Shown: positions 11,516 to 23,809 of the stretch, piece after piece | Position numbering within the stretch: the stretch's first letter is position 1 | Layout of the letters: each line of letters opens with the position of its first letter | Assembly: GCA_963682025.1 (NCBI GenBank) | Contig: OY821519.1 | Coordinates: 108,542,264-108,606,263 of the forward strand | DNA: 64,000 bases | Origin: Cordilura impudica | Taxonomy: Eukaryota; Arthropoda; Insecta; Diptera; Scathophagidae | Direction of reading: 5' to 3' | Made by a program: the position numbers and the translations under genes | The notes under the pieces: generated by a model | Database searches by the model: none | What the model saw: the letters and a program-made list of their open reading frames with translations, nothing else | Told to the model about the DNA's origin: nothing

Positions 11516-11714
11516 AAGATAAAATATAACATTTAAAAGTAGAAAACTGATAAATTTGTTTATATACAAAGTATTGAGAAAGAGTACATTACTGAATATT
11601 TCACATAAAATTTATTTTTCTCGAAATCCAAAAAAAAAATTTTGTAAAAAAATTCTAGTAGAGGAATTTACTTAAAAACTCACACAGTTATCTCTAACAT
11701 ATATTTAACAAAAC

Positions 11715-12485
11715 TTTACCACCATGTGGTTTGGGTATAATGACTTTGTGCTGCTGTTTGTAACTACCAAAAAAATTTGACCTAGCCCCATCTTTTATTA
11801 TGCCGATCTACTCAGAATCACTTTCTGAGCCGATTTAGCGATGTCCGTCCGTTCGTCCGTATATCCGTTTGTCCGTCCGTGTGTCCACGTAAATATTTTA
11901 ATCAAACTATAGGTCGCAAATATGCATATATTTCATGAAATTTGGTATATAAGCTTTTATCGGTCATAGGATAAACGCTATTGAAAATGCGAAATTCTGT
12001 CAATGTTCATACCCAGTCCCCATAAGATCCAAATTATCTTATAGATCTCAGTCAAATTGGGTTTGTATGTGTTTATTATATCCATTAATCAGTAGTCCAA
12101 AAGTAATCCCTATTAGACAAATCTTAGTTATAGGTCCCATACGGAGCTACTTCCCGATATACACTTAAATCTGTCAAAAAACAAAAATGTTGCACAGATT
12201 TTTCTCAAATAAGGTTTGTATAAAAAATTTTTGAAAATAAAAGTGACTTTATCAAATATGGTCAGGATCCGTCCATATTTCGACCTAGTCCCCAAATAAA
12301 TTTAGCATCCGATATGAACTTTTTCATATCTGGAGCCAAAAAAAAAAATTAATAACAATGCCACTCAAATTTGGTTTATGCTTATTTTCTATAGCGAATT
12401 AGTTGGACCGAAGGTATAAGGTCTCTAAACCATTGTATAGGGTATCGTATAGACGGTCCAGACCGACTATAATTTCTTACTTGTT
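11715..12485 (+). mobile_element. Family A element, copy 2
   Basis: Begins ACCACCATGTGGTTTGGGTATA (first ATACCC lost), carries GTCCGTCCGTTCGTCCGT near 11845, and ends AGACGGTCCAGACCGACTATAATTTCTTACTTGTT. Internal lines match copy 1 closely. About 770 bp. Confidence 0.8.
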
Positions 12486-12489
12486 GTTA

Positions 12490-12780
12490 TTGCTGTTGTA
12501 TATGTCTAACCTAGCATATAAAATACTTATTTTAATGATCATGTATATGAATGAGACGAAAAGTGAAAAGGTTCAATGACAAGACAATCTGTAGAAAACT
12601 CTTAAAAGTGCAATAAAATACAAATGCATAATACTTAATAAAAAAATACATCTTTTACTTTATTCTACAAATTACAAAAAACAGGAAATCCCAATACTAC
12701 AAATTGTGGAATAAAATATTTTTAGTTCAACATACTTCAAATATTTTAACCCTGGTACGTCTTATTATTTTGATTTTACT
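12490..12780. other. Short AT-rich spacer
   Basis: Nothing recognisable lies between the family-A end and the LINE endonuclease. Confidence 0.4.
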
Positions 12781-12782
12781 CA

Positions 12783-15144
12783 GTGATGTCCTACTACCAA
12801 CCAAAGCCAGGCTTTGGAAACAGACCTTTTGCCGATTTTATGAACAAAATGGAAATCTTAACCATGCCTTACAATGATATAGCAATTTTGGGAGATTTCA
12901 ATTTGAATCTACTAAAAGAATCGTCGTTTTATGATAGTGTGCAGTCATTAGGACTTACACTAACGAATATTACAACACCAACACACTTTACAACGTCCAG
13001 CAGTACATTGATTGATCTTATATTTGTCGCTAATCCATCGAAGGTCCTGCTGTATGATCAAATCTCAGCTTCCAGTTTTTCTAAACATGATCTGGTTTTT
13101 CTAGCCTATGATTTCCAGCTTTACCAAGAAGATCAAATTTTTTGCTCCTATCGTTTTATAAGAATCTTAACTATAGTCTGTTGTATAAAAATTTCAACTT
13201 ATTCAGTTGGAACCAAATATACCAAATGACTTCTGTTGATGACCAGTTGGAGTTATTAGAACGTAATATCTTAAGCCTCTTTGATGATACAGTTACGTTA
13301 AAAAAGAAAAAAGTTGCCACAAAGAGTAAACCATGGTTTTCAACTGATATCCAGCAATCAATACAACGCTGATTGAAACTCGACTTTCGCGCCGCTAGAA
13401 GTGAGGCTAATTCTAAAAAAAGAATGGCTAAAACCAATTACTATTCCGAACGATTTTCATCCGCCATTGACTATAAGGATACATGGAAAACCATTCGAGA
13501 TATTGGTATTGGCAAAAATAATAAAAATTAAAGCTGCCCAATTAATACAAACGAACTTCATAGCATTTTCACTTATCTTCCGACGACAATAGTGAACAGT
13601 ACAGATTCGAACAACAATATTACGAATAATAGCTCCTCTTTTGAACAAACTGCATTCGAGTTTTCTTGTGTTAGTCAGATTGATGTATTATCCAGTTTTT
13701 CATTAATAAAATCAAACGCCGTGGGTTTCAATAACTTACATCCCAAGTTTATCAAGATCATTTTGCCATTAATATTGCCCTATATAACACACCTATTTAA
13801 CACCATTATTACATCAAGTTCTTTGCCTACTAAATGGAAATATGCAAAAATAATACCTATTCCAAAATCGAAAACGGAGTATCGCCCAATAGCTATATTA
13901 AGCTTTCTATCAAAAGTAATGGAAATACTACTACATCCACAAATGAGCAATTATAAAAACGAGAATCAACTAATGTCTGACAAGCAATCCAGATTTCGTT
14001 CTAACCACAGTTGTACTACAGCTTTGGTTAATGTAACCGAGAACATAAGACGTGAACTTGACTGTGGTAACATAAACTTTTTGCTACTTCTCGACCATTC
14101 AAAGGCGTTCGATACAATAAACCATGAAGCTAAAACACTTCTTTAACTTTTCATTCACTTGCACGCAGCTTTTACATTCATACCTCACAAATCGGACTCA
14201 ATCTGTATACGTTAATAATTCGACCTCAAGACCTGTAACACTCACGAGAGGCGTACCTCAAGGATCGATTCTGGGTCCACTTCTTTTTCCCGTCTATGCC
14301 AATGATTTGCCACAACTATCTCACGGCAAAATACACATGTATGCGGACGACGTTCAGCTGTATCTGAGTAGTCCAGTAAGCTCCATAGAAGAAAATGTTA
14401 AAAAGCTAAACTATGACCTTAATAAAATACATTTTTGGGCCACTGCAAATGGACTTTGCCTCAACACGCATAAATCAAAATGTTTGATTATTCATAAAAA
14501 CTTTTCAGCCTGTTATTGAACATGATATACTAATAAACCTTCAGAAAATCGAGATTGTAAATAAGGTAACAAATCTTGGCATAGTGTTCAATAACAACTT
14601 GACTTGGTCAAGCCACGTAGATACACTTGAGGTTCAAACGTATATAAAGCTAAGATCGCTTTGGGTAACTCAGTATTTCACGCCGTTAAGTTTAAGACAT
14701 CTTCTTGCAAAGGCATACTTAATTCCTGGTCTACTTTATGGCTGTGAACTTTTTGGAAACTACGACTACGCCAGCAAGAAAAAACTAAATATTTTGTATA
14801 ACAATATTGTTAGATATGCTTATGGACTTAAGAAACGTGATAGTGTTTAGACTTTCTCACAAAGTCTTTATCGAGTCTCATTCGATAACCTTCTTAATAT
14901 AAGGGTTTTAATGTTTTTGCACAAAATTATTTACACCGAGAAACCACTATATCTTTATGATCAAATAAACTTTGCTGGATCCAGAAGGGGTAAAAAACTT
15001 ACTATTTCTATGCGTCGATGCCTTGTGTCAGAATGGCAATTTTTCATAAACGCCACACGTCCTTGGAATGCAATTCCCCACAACCAACAATTAGTTAGCA
15101 ACGCGATACATTTTAAGAAATTTTTGTTTAATTACTTTGTTTAA
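12783..15144 (+). mobile_element. Decayed CR1/Jockey-like LINE, plus strand
   Basis: Fragments in order: endonuclease C-terminal half (12783-13140, with AILGDFNLNLL and the SKHD metal-site motif); linker (13200-13372); RT fingers/palm (13650-14130, with IIPIPKSK, YRPIAILSFLSK and LLLLDHSKAFD); RT palm (14140-14510, with TRGVPQGSILGP and MYADDVQLYL); thumb and C-terminus (14584-15144, with LIPGLLYGCELF). Every junction is a frameshift or stop. The element's 3'-UTR and AATAAT tail appear at 18291-18398, beyond the inserted family-F element. The fragment at 63420-64000 belongs to the same clade. The 5' half is missing. Confidence 0.85.
13592..14519 (+). pseudogene. LINE reverse transcriptase core, two frames
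   Basis: The first frame (to 14146) covers RT motifs 1-3 up to the first catalytic aspartate (the D of LLLLDHSKAFD). The second frame (14124-14519) holds motif B (GVPQGSIL) and the YADD box, which provides the two other aspartates. The two frames overlap by about 20 bases, and the text between the first aspartate block and TQLLHSYL is shortened. This would be the polymerase of target-primed reverse transcription, now inactive. Confidence 0.8.
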
Positions 15145-15202
15145 ATATATTTAATTTTCATTTCTTTAAGTTCATGAATTTTAATAATTTCTTGTATTTA
15201 TT

Positions 15203-18200
15203 ATACCCTCCACTCCAGTGTGCAGATGGTATATATAAGTTTGTCATTCCGTTTGTAATAATTAGAAGAAAATTTTGGACCCCATAAAGTATATATATTT
15301 GTGATCCTTATAACAACAACTCCGATGTCCGTCTGTCCGTCTGTGGAAATCACGATGACGGCATCAATCGGGCAGTTAGGGTGCTCGTTGACATAAAAAA
15401 TGATTCACTGACATCCTGAGAAGTTTTCTATTTAAAATCGTCCAAATTGGTCGATTAGCGCCCGAGATTTGAATGAAGATCTAAAAAAAAAGTCTTGAAA
15501 AAATGTAATTTTCTTTGTTGTTCTTGTCACGATCACGCCCTCAATAGGATAGCTAAGGTGATCATTTTTAGTGAGAATGATTCACCAAATTCAAGGGAAG
15601 ATTTCTATTTCAAAAATCATTAAAATCAGTAGAGAAGGTCCAGGGAAATCTCTGAAAAAATAAAAAAAAAATGAAAAATATGATGTTTCTATATTGTTCT
15701 TGATGTTACTCTAAATGTTGTATTGTTTTCATAGCTGGAGTTGTTGTTTTTGTGGTCTTTGTGGTAATAATATAATAAAAACTAACCCTTTGTACATTTT
15801 TTTTATCAACTCTAGTAGAAAAGTTTCCATTGTTTTGGCATCACTAAAAAAAATCACAAGATCATTTCTGTCATTGCCACGAGCCCGCCTGCAAAGTTTC
15901 AGATCGATTGGGTCACGGGAAAGGGGTTAAAATCGATCCAAAATTTTTTCGACAAGCAGACAAAGACACAACGAGTTAATATAAAGGGAGTAAAAATTCA
16001 CCAGCATCTAAAGCAAATAATGCTAAAATACCTAGTTGTTATTAAAAAAAACAATGTAAATTTAGCAAAAAAAAATTTTAATGTATTAATTTATTTAAAG
16101 AGAAAAATACAAAAATAACGTTTGATGTTGTATTTTTTGTGTGCAATATTTACATATACATACATACATATTAAATAATACAAATAATATACATATATTC
16201 TACATATATTCAGTATATGTATATCCATAATAACTGCATGTTAGAAATAAATCGGTATATTATTTTATTTACATAAAATTCTGCAATATTTTGTTGTGGG
16301 GAAAATACATTTCTTTTGCATTAACAGAGTGTCAATTCATTTTACTCAGCGTGACTATGCCAGAGTAGATGGCGCCACAATTTTTGTTCTAATTCGCTTT
16401 GGAATAGTTATTTCTATTTTAACTTGAATGTCAATATTTTCAAATAGATATCATACAGAACAATGTTAAGAGTATACACCGGCTGGTCTTTTATTTCATA
16501 CGTTTTTCATTATTCTTTTACAAATATGAACATAAGTTTGGCATATTAACTTTTTGTTGTTTTTACAAAATAGAGTTACCGAGTTCATCAATGAATTTCT
16601 TGCTTTCAAAACAGTTCTACATAGTTATATAGAATTATTATTCTGCTTTACTTACAAAATATCTGATTGTGATTACATATAATTTTTAAAAATTGTTTAT
16701 AATTACTAAAGCATTATTATTCACATAAATACAAAATTGCCATGTTTAAATTTTCCATTCAAATTTAAGAAAATATCAATTCTAAAAACTGGAATTAAAA
16801 ATATCCAATTATAAATTACAATTAATTGAATTTCAAAAAATCATATCAAAACGTCGGAAATTATAATTTTAAATTTAGAAGACATCAATTGCATATTTAA
16901 TATATAAATTTTATTCGTTAAACACAAATTGAAACTCCAAAAAAAAAAAAACACCAAATACCTATTTTTACATATAAAAAATTTTTACATTAAAAAAAAA
17001 AAAATATTGATATTCAGGAGAAATTAATAGCTTTTCAGTACCGCGATTCAGTAATTTCTTTTAACGATAGTCGAATCGTTAAAAAAAGAAAATTGCAAAA
17101 TTATCAGTAAAATTTTTAAACGATATTCGCTATTGTTAAAGTCAGCTGTTGTTGTTATCTAAACGACAACCATTTTTGTGTTGTTTATTCAATCGATAAA
17201 AACTTAAATTTTTAGGTTGAAATGTCGTCATACATAAATAAAAATCATAAAATAGTGAAAATATTTTGCTTTAATTAAAAAACTTTTTTATATAAATAAA
17301 AAAATTAAATAGCATATTCAATTCATTATTTAATTTTCAAATAAATAAACAGAAATATTTGTAAAAAATAGAGATATTAAACATAAACATAAAATCATCC
17401 TGTCAAACACGAAGTAATTTGTTTTTTTCTATTCTTCTTTGTGTTTTTCGCTTATTTTGACAGAGATGCCACTCGTTTACAATTTAAATAAATAAAAAAA
17501 TAGATTTGTCGATGTCGTTAAGATGTATGTACTTAGTGAATCACTTAATCCTTAGTGCAAACAACAATAGCTGTCGATATATTTTGCGGTTGTCGGATCG
17601 TTGAAATTTACAGAATCAGACTACAGAAAATATTAATTTAAATTCAATGAATTTTAGAAAACCTCTAATGATATTTAAGATTAGCGAACATAAAAATTGT
17701 TACATAAATAAACGCAATTTGATGAGAATGTTATTTATATACAAATTTTCACAATTTTTTTTGGATGAATATTTGAAGTTTTTCAGAAAATAAAGAGAGC
17801 AAATTACTTTATTTAAAATGTTTGCGAAATTTGGTTTTTTGCGTTTGGCATCCCTAATTTGATTATTTGTTATTATCAAAAATTTATTCTCTATGTTTTC
17901 CAAATACGGCAATATTTTAATAAAAACGTTGAGAGAGCTTTTTTTTGGTTATTATTTTGTTACTTCATCAGTCCTATATGGCCGCAATGAAGAAATATTT
18001 GACCAGTTAAAAGAAACTATACAGCCATCTCCAATTAGCGTTAGCACGATTTAATGCATATAGCCACCCTACACACCCATTACCTTTGAAATGGAGGTTA
18101 GGGTGAGCTATTTAATTAACAAAAACTAAATTAAACGAGAAGTTGTGTCATATAATCGGAAATGCATGCATGTAGAAAACGCATGCATATTTTTCCAATA

Positions 18201-18288
18201 TTTTGTTTACATTTATTATCAAAACTCAAACCGAGGTGGAGGGTATCAAAGATTCGGCACAGCCGAATTTAACATTCTTACTTATTTA
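15203..18288 (-). mobile_element. Family F element, copy 1 (large DINE/Helentron-like)
   Basis: Left edge: ATACCCTCCACTCCAGTGTG and then GGTATATATAAG, with GTCCGTCTGTCCGTCTG at 15330, an arrangement very like INE-1. Right edge, read on the minus strand: AAGTAAGAATGTTAAATTCGGCTGTGCCGAA, with TTCGGCTGTGCCGAA as a terminal hairpin, then ATACCCTCCACCTCGG. The whole unit is the reverse complement of 57861-60606 at roughly 85-93% by eye, apart from a MITE insertion (17041-17621) and a ~280-bp deletion near 18150. It lies inside the 3' region of the LINE at 12783-15144. No protein of its own. Confidence 0.8.
17041..17621. mobile_element. MITE with GATTCWGTAA TIRs and TA target
   Basis: Left end CCGCGATTCAGTAATTTC followed by TTTTAACGATAGTCG; right end, complemented, GTCTGATTCTGTAAATTTC followed by AACGATCCGAC. 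TA flanks both sides (17039-17040 and 17622-17623). The related family-F copy at 57861-60606 lacks this segment and provides the empty site near 58960. 581 bp, no coding potential. TA duplication suggests a Tc1/mariner-related mover. Confidence 0.75.
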
Positions 18289-18290
18289 AC

Positions 18291-18400
18291 TTTATTTCAT
18301 TTTGTGGCGAATTTTTGAACGATGAAAATCCTGTACTTTAATTATAAGACATGTCTTGTTGTACAGGAAATTAATAAAGAAAGAAATAATAAAGAAATAA
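18291..18400 (+). mobile_element. LINE 3'-UTR and simple tail
   Basis: ATAAGACATGTCTTGTTGTACAG then AATTAATAAAGAAAGAAATAATAAAGAAATAATA looks like the 3' end of a CR1/Jockey-type LINE: short UTR, poly(A) signal and AAATAAT-like tail. It follows the right edge of the family-F element, so it is best read as the displaced 3' end of the 12783-15144 LINE. Confidence 0.6.
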
Positions 18401-18404
18401 TACT

Positions 18405-18945
18405 CACAACACGGCCAGACATTTGGTTAAGCTCTACCCGTGGTTTATATGCCTTCCACATTTTATAAAATCTTTATTTACGGGTCAGAAATAGTATCAC
18501 ATGCATTTTTGCCAACTGGCCAACTATCTGAGGAAGCTCAAGAAGCTCGAAACAAAGACTTTAAATATTTTAGAGAACAATATGCGTGAAAATGCAGTCG
18601 CGAGAAGTCGAATGAAGACATTTTCACTTTCATGTTCTACTTCGTTCAGATTCGTTATATACCGCCAAAGGAAGAAGTTATAAGCAAAAAATTCATCATA
18701 TACGACAATTGGCACTAGATTTAATAATTTTGCCAAACACAACAGGCAAAGAAGATTAAAATGAAGATGATGACTATAAAAGTGATGATGATTATAATGA
18801 GTGTGAAACATGATGTGTTGGTGATCACAATAATGAAAAGTTTGCTGATATGGAGAATAAAAAATATAATAATAATAAAAAAATGCATATACCTGATATT
18901 AAATTTATTATAAGACAAAAACGTATTTATTTGTTTTTTTTTAAT
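18405..18945. other. Non-coding spacer
   Basis: Open frames on both strands (18501-18683 plus; 18524-18918 minus) are compositional (His/Ile/Phe runs from GATGATGATTATAATG-type repeats). No domain and no splice pattern seen. Confidence 0.4.
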
Positions 18946-18949
18946 AAAG

Positions 18950-19248
18950 GACCATGCCCACTTAAGTGATCCCGCCCATTTTCGGCACAGCTACTAAAAT
19001 TAATAATTGGTGACCTGGCACATATTCGCAAAGCTCTCCCTATCATGGTACTCAATATATATGATATTAAAATTAATTTTTTATGGGAGGTACCACGCAC
19101 TAGTCACCTAGCGATATGAAATATACCTTACGACCTATTTTCATACCTACCAAATAGACAGAAAGAATTTCATAAAAATCGGTCAAGCCGCTTCGGGGGA
19201 ACCTAAACACCGTGACACGAGAATTTTATATACATATATATAGATTTT
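18950..19248 (-). mobile_element. Helitron-related fragment (family C)
   Basis: Contains the family-C landmarks found at 41.9-43.4 kb: GATCCCGCCCATTTTCGGC, GGTGACCTGGCAC, GCAAAGCTCTCCCTATCATG and TATGGGAGGTACCACGC. It ends TATATATATAGATT, like the TCTATA-type 5' terminus of the other copies (minus strand). Only about two of the 144-bp units remain. Confidence 0.55.
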
Positions 19249-19354
19249 CCGAGAAAAGTATTCAGTCAATTATCACTTTAGTTTTTTTTTTCGAATTTCA
19301 AATTATTTATACGTAACAAAAACTTTCACTAAAACAAATTTAATATAATTCTAG

Positions 19355-19534
19355 CTAATATTCTTTAGATTGTTTTGTTGAGCCGTCTTCATTTGCAACA
19401 TTCTTAAATTTGAGGAAATTTTCATCATCCCAGGCTTGTCGTTGGGTGGAGCCAAAGACAATATAGAAAAGATTACCCAAGAAAAATACGACGGCCGATA
19501 CAGCAAAGACAATTTGCCATTCTGTACGATCAGA
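19355..19534 (-). CDS. SLC17-type MFS transporter, last exon
   Basis: The acceptor ctttacag (minus) opens at 19534 in phase 0 and the frame runs to TAG at 19355-19357, giving 59 residues: SDRTEWQIVFAVSAVV, FFLGNLFYIVFGSTQ, then an acidic tail WDDENFLKF. This is the twelfth membrane segment and cytoplasmic tail typical of insect SLC17 (inorganic phosphate/sialin-like) carriers, where WQ-x-VF starts the last helix. ATTAAA (minus), a variant poly(A) signal, lies about 10 bases past the stop. It joins in frame to the exon at 19626-20714 across a 91-bp intron. Confidence 0.85.
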   Translation of the reverse strand, partial: SDRTEWQIVFAVSAVVFFLGNLFYIVFGSTQRQAWDDENFLKFKNVANEDGSTKQSKEY

Positions 19535-19625
19535 CTGTAAAGAAAAAAATTTTAAAATTGAAATTTACTATAACCAAAAGTTCAAGAGAAATATTTTATA
19601 AAATAAAAAAAACACAAAAACTTAC

Positions 19626-20714
19626 AACATCTGTAACGATAATTCCTACTAGCAGAGGCGTTAATATGGGTATAATACTGGCCGAGGTATTAATAATACC
19701 CATCAAGATACCAGCATGATTTGGTGACAAGTCAATGGTATTTAGACCATTTCCTATAGTGTAACCAGCATTAATACCAACATTTACCGTCATTAGTACA
19801 ATGGCCAATGTTCTTTGATCTTTGCCAACAAAACCAATACCTATTAAGCCCAGGGCCGGCCCCCAAAATGCCAATGAATTGAAACTTTTTCTTATGGCAT
19901 TTAGAGATAAAATTTTACGTTGCAGTAAAATGTCAGCTGATACGATATATACAAATGACATGCACCACATAGCCAAATAGGGTAAAGCCGAAAACAAAGC
20001 ATTATTTTTCATGTCCATGCCCAGAACACCGCTCATATATGAAGGTATTTCAGCTTGTAAAGTAGAATAGCTCCAAGCTTCAGATGATCTTGCCACCAGT
20101 AGTGCCCAAAAGGGCCATGAAGTCAATATAGCTTTCCAGGGAATTGGAATTAATTTTGGTTTATCACTTGCACTATCACGTTCCTTGAGAGTACTTTTCG
20201 AATTTTCAATATAATTTAGTTCGGCTTCTGATATTAACTTTGATTCCTTGGGACTATTAGCTGCAAATAAAAGCCATAGTACACACCAGAATATTCCAGC
20301 AGCACAGGATACATAAGATATACCTGGCCATCCCAATGATGAGGCAGCTATAGTCCCACTAAGAAACATTGCCATTAGAGTACCGCATTCAGAGCCATTA
20401 CCGGCTAAAGCTCCCAAACGATTTCTTTCATTAACCGGACACCAGTTTGCCAAATGAGCATGCACGCATGGAAGCATAAGTCCTTGGAAGAGACCTTGTA
20501 CTACACGTATGCCACAATACACCTTCCAACCACCCCAGTCCACGGTGAAAGGTATAAGCAGTGCGAATAGAGCTGAACCGATTGTAGAAACGAATATTGT
20601 TGATTTGGCACCAAAACGACGACAAAAATAACCACCAGGAAATTGTGTCACAAAGTAACCCCAAAAGAAACTGGATAAGATGTAGGACTTTTCCATTTCA
20701 TTCCAATCATATTC
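19626..20714 (-). CDS. SLC17-type MFS transporter, main exon
   Basis: A 363-residue exon bounded by a good acceptor (ttctag at 20715-20720) and a gtaag donor at 19621-19625. It starts EYDWNEMEKSYILSSFFWGY, the conserved loop and helix 2 of SLC17 proteins, then FVTQFPGGYFCRRFGAKST (the helix 2-3 RxGxK-type MFS motif), GLFQGLMLPCVHAHLANWCP (helix 4 signature), a central hydrophilic loop (KESKLISEAELNYIENSKST), and NHAGILMGIINTSASI near the end. About ten membrane segments lie in this exon. Family members move organic anions or phosphate with Na+ or H+ across plasma or lysosomal membranes; the substrate cannot be read from sequence. The frame is intact, so the gene is probably functional. The exon lacks the expected start codon context: the ATG at 20696 is internal to the EYDWNEMEK block. 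Confidence 0.93.
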
Positions 20715-21008
20715 CTAGAAGAAAAAAAAAAAGAATAGATTCAATTTAAAAATTTTATTACAAATGACATTCCCAAATCTTGAATCAAATAAGATGCTAA
20801 ATTAATATTTTTGCCTATACGAGAATCAACTCTAAATTATAGGGTGTCCAGCCAACCAATCGATACCATACATTATATAAATAACAGTTGGAAACGTCTA
20901 GATTAGGGAATGTAACCAGGACTGAATTTAAAAAATCCCTGGAATCGAAATTTTGAAAAGTAATATCCCGGAATTTTTCGAGATTTTTCGATTTTGTTAT
21001 CCCTAGTA

Positions 21009-21695
21009 GCTTGTGGTATGAGGGTATAATATAATTTTGTGCTGATGTTTGCAACTAAAAAAATATTTAATCTAGATACACCTTGTATTAGAGCGGTCGA
21101 CTCAGAATCACTTTCTGAGTCGATTTAGAAATTTCCGTCCGTGCGTCTGTCTAAATGTCCATCCTACTGTGTGTCCATGTAAACCTTGTTTCAAAGTGCT
21201 GGTCACAAATATGAATATATTTTGCTGGAATTTGGTTCATAAGATTTCATCGGCCATAGGACTAATGCTATTAAAATGGTTGAAAATCGATACATGTACG
21301 AACACAGCCCCATACTAATAACCCCTGTAAGACCGACTCAATTTATTGTATGATCCAGATTATCTTACCCAATAATCATTAGTCCAAAAGCAAACGCTGT
21401 AGCAAAATTTTAAGCCACATAAATCTATCAAAAAACAAAAATATTCCATACATGTTTTTTAAATTTAATTAGTGGTCATGACCGGTCTATCTTTTAACCA
21501 AGTCCCTATATAAAAATAGCATCAGATATGCACTTTTTCATATCCCCACACCCCAAGTTATTAACAATATACTAACATATGGATTATGCCTATTTTCCCT
21601 ATCAAGTTATTGGCTCAGGAAGGATTGAACCAAGACCTTCTCTCGAAACGCATGCTATAGGCTATTGTGTGGGCAATATATAACTTTATTACTTG
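21009..21695 (+). mobile_element. Family A element, copy 3 (old, diverged)
   Basis: Recognisable from GGTATGAGGGTATAATATAAT, CAGAATCACTTTCTGAGTCGATTTAG, GTCCGTGCGTCTGTC, and the end GAAACGCATGCTATAGGCTATTGTGTGG. The terminal palindrome has decayed. It lies in the large intron of the SLC17 gene. Confidence 0.7.
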
Positions 21696-22506
21696 CATTT
21701 ATTATGTCTTTTATCATATTTCAAAATTAAATTTTTCTTTTAGAATAAAACAAAAATTTATATAATAATTTCAACGTTTGTCAATTTCGGTACTGGCAAC
21801 CATATGCCATGCATTGAACTGATACTCCGTACTTTGCCAATATAATAATTCTCCTAGTACAAGGAATTTCTCTATTCCAATTTCAAATTTTAGATTTACC
21901 CTCCATAAATTGATCATAGACGCATTTTATATGTTTCCCAATATATTTTAACTACAGCGATAACCGCCCTTGAGCTGAAATCATTTGAAAACTCTTTTGA
22001 TTTTAAAGGGTTTTAAAAATTTTCATATTGATTTATACTGATTGAGCTGTGTACAGAGTTTGCTTAATTGGTATTTTGATAAGTTGCGATCTGGTGATTC
22101 GATTACCAGATGTGGATTTGCTTAGTTTTCGAGATATGGAACACATAAACTTGAAAAAGATCTATCATAGTTTTTTGAGACTATTTGCCAACATTGTTCT
22201 TGCATCCAAAAACTAGAAATTTATATTAGCTGTGTCATGTATGCTATTCTCAAAAAACTATTTTGTTTACTGAATCATCATTAGTTAACGAATAATAAAT
22301 GATTAAAAAAATGTAAATCGTTATTAAGCCCTTTTTAAAATTTTGCTACTGAGCAGCATTTATCAATTTGTTATTGTTAAAAAACACGATTACGGCTTAG
22401 AAGATTTCAAAAATTTTATAACGAGGGCGGTGCCAGAGCATACCGATCTGGCGTATAGATGTCGGTAGTAGTTTGAAAGAATTGCTTTGGCGAACACTAA
22501 CAACCT

Positions 22507-23805
22507 TATAAAACATATCGCACCTGTACCTCTAACGTGAGTCAACTCAAAATTTACAAATTTTCAGTAGAGGCAAAAAACGGTTTTTTTAATATTTTTA
22601 AAATGCTATAAAAAAAAACTACTGAATACTATTTCAAATTCCTTTTTTGGTTTGTAAGCACAATCCTTCCGGTTAATAATGGAAAATAATTTCATTCAAA
22701 TGGCTGCCTCGGCTGGCCATGCAGTAGCCTACACGATCGGTCCAATTTTTAAGCACATTATCGATTGTGTGCAGCTGTATTTCACCATGGCTTCACGAAT
22801 ATTGTCCTTTAAAGCGTCAATTGTCTCTGGCTTGTTGGCTTAACACTTATCTTTGAGGGCACCCCACAACTAGTAGTCCAACGGTGTAAAATCGCAGCTC
22901 CGAGGTGGCCAAACGACATCAGCTCTGCGGCTGATAATGCGATCTTCAAAAACAGGGCGCAAATCATCGAGTGTAGCTTCCTGTTGAAACCAAATGTTGC
23001 CAGTATCCTCCTCTTCAATTTTTGGTAACAAAAATTCGTTCAACATGGCCCGATAACGAACGCCATTGACTGTAACGGCCACTTCTTGCTCATTTTCGAA
23101 GAAAAATGGCCCAATTATGCCTCTGGACCAAAATCCGCACTAAACAGTGACTCGTTTTGGGTGTATCGGCTTTTCAATGTATGCATGCGGGTTTTCTGTG
23201 CCCCAAATGCGACAATTTTGCTTGTTTACATACCCGCCAAGATCAAAATGAGCTTCATCTGAAAATATGATTTTTTTTTTGGCAAAATAGGCATCTTCTG
23301 TAAGTCGATCGCAGGCCCACTTAGCGAAGCGAAAACGCATTGGATGGTCAGTTGGCTTCAACTCCTGAACCAATTGGACTTTGTATGGCGTCATACTTAG
23401 GTCTTTATGCAAAATTCGTCTCAATGATGCCTCCGAAATATTCAATTCTTGAGAACGACGGTGAATTGATGTTGCTGGCGCTTCACGCACACTTTCTGCC
23501 ACAGCAGCAATATTCTTGGGTGTACGCACTGTTTTTGGCTTTTCACGCTTTGGTTTATCGATGAGGATGCCAGTTTCTTTCACTTTTTTTACAAGATAAC
23601 GAACATACGGAGCTGACGGTGCTTCTCTTCTTCCAAGATCCGTACGCAATTTTCGCAACATTACCATGATTTTCAAAGTAATGTCGCAATACTTCCCAGC
23701 GTTGTTCAGCGTTGTACACAATCATATTCGTTCAGCGGAAGGATAAAACTAATTGAAAAACAGTTGTTTCATTGTAAGGAATTGCGAAAAAAAAACATAT
23801 GTTAT
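22507..23805. mobile_element. MITE family E copy 2, split by a mariner
   Basis: 22507-22605 starts TATCGCACCTGTACCTCTAA and matches the E terminus and interior. After the mariner, 23752-23800 resumes with AAAACAGTTGTTTCATTGTA and GAATTGCGAA, which in the complete E copy (complement of about 6555-6600) directly follows the left part. The distal half of E is missing at the junction with repeat D (about 23810). Confidence 0.65.
22673..23725 (-). pseudogene. mariner transposase, frameshifted
   Basis: Begins at an ATG at 23725 (MIVYNAEQRWEVLRHYF, helix-turn-helix N-terminus), continues as LVKKVKETG, TVRTPKNIAAVAESV, LRRILHKDLSM, IIFSDEAHFDLGGYVNKQN (first catalytic D), then VAVTVNGVRYRAML, WFQQEATLDD, PPRSCDFTPLDYYLWG and ends SRGSHLNEIIFHY at 22673. 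The family normally has WFQQDGAT at the second catalytic aspartate; here the D and G are lost, so the enzyme would be inactive even with its frameshifts (near 23680 and 23140) repaired. ATCCTTCCG occurs, inverted, just outside both ends of the gene and is probably part of the TIR. Confidence 0.85.
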
Positions 23806-23809
23806 AAGA

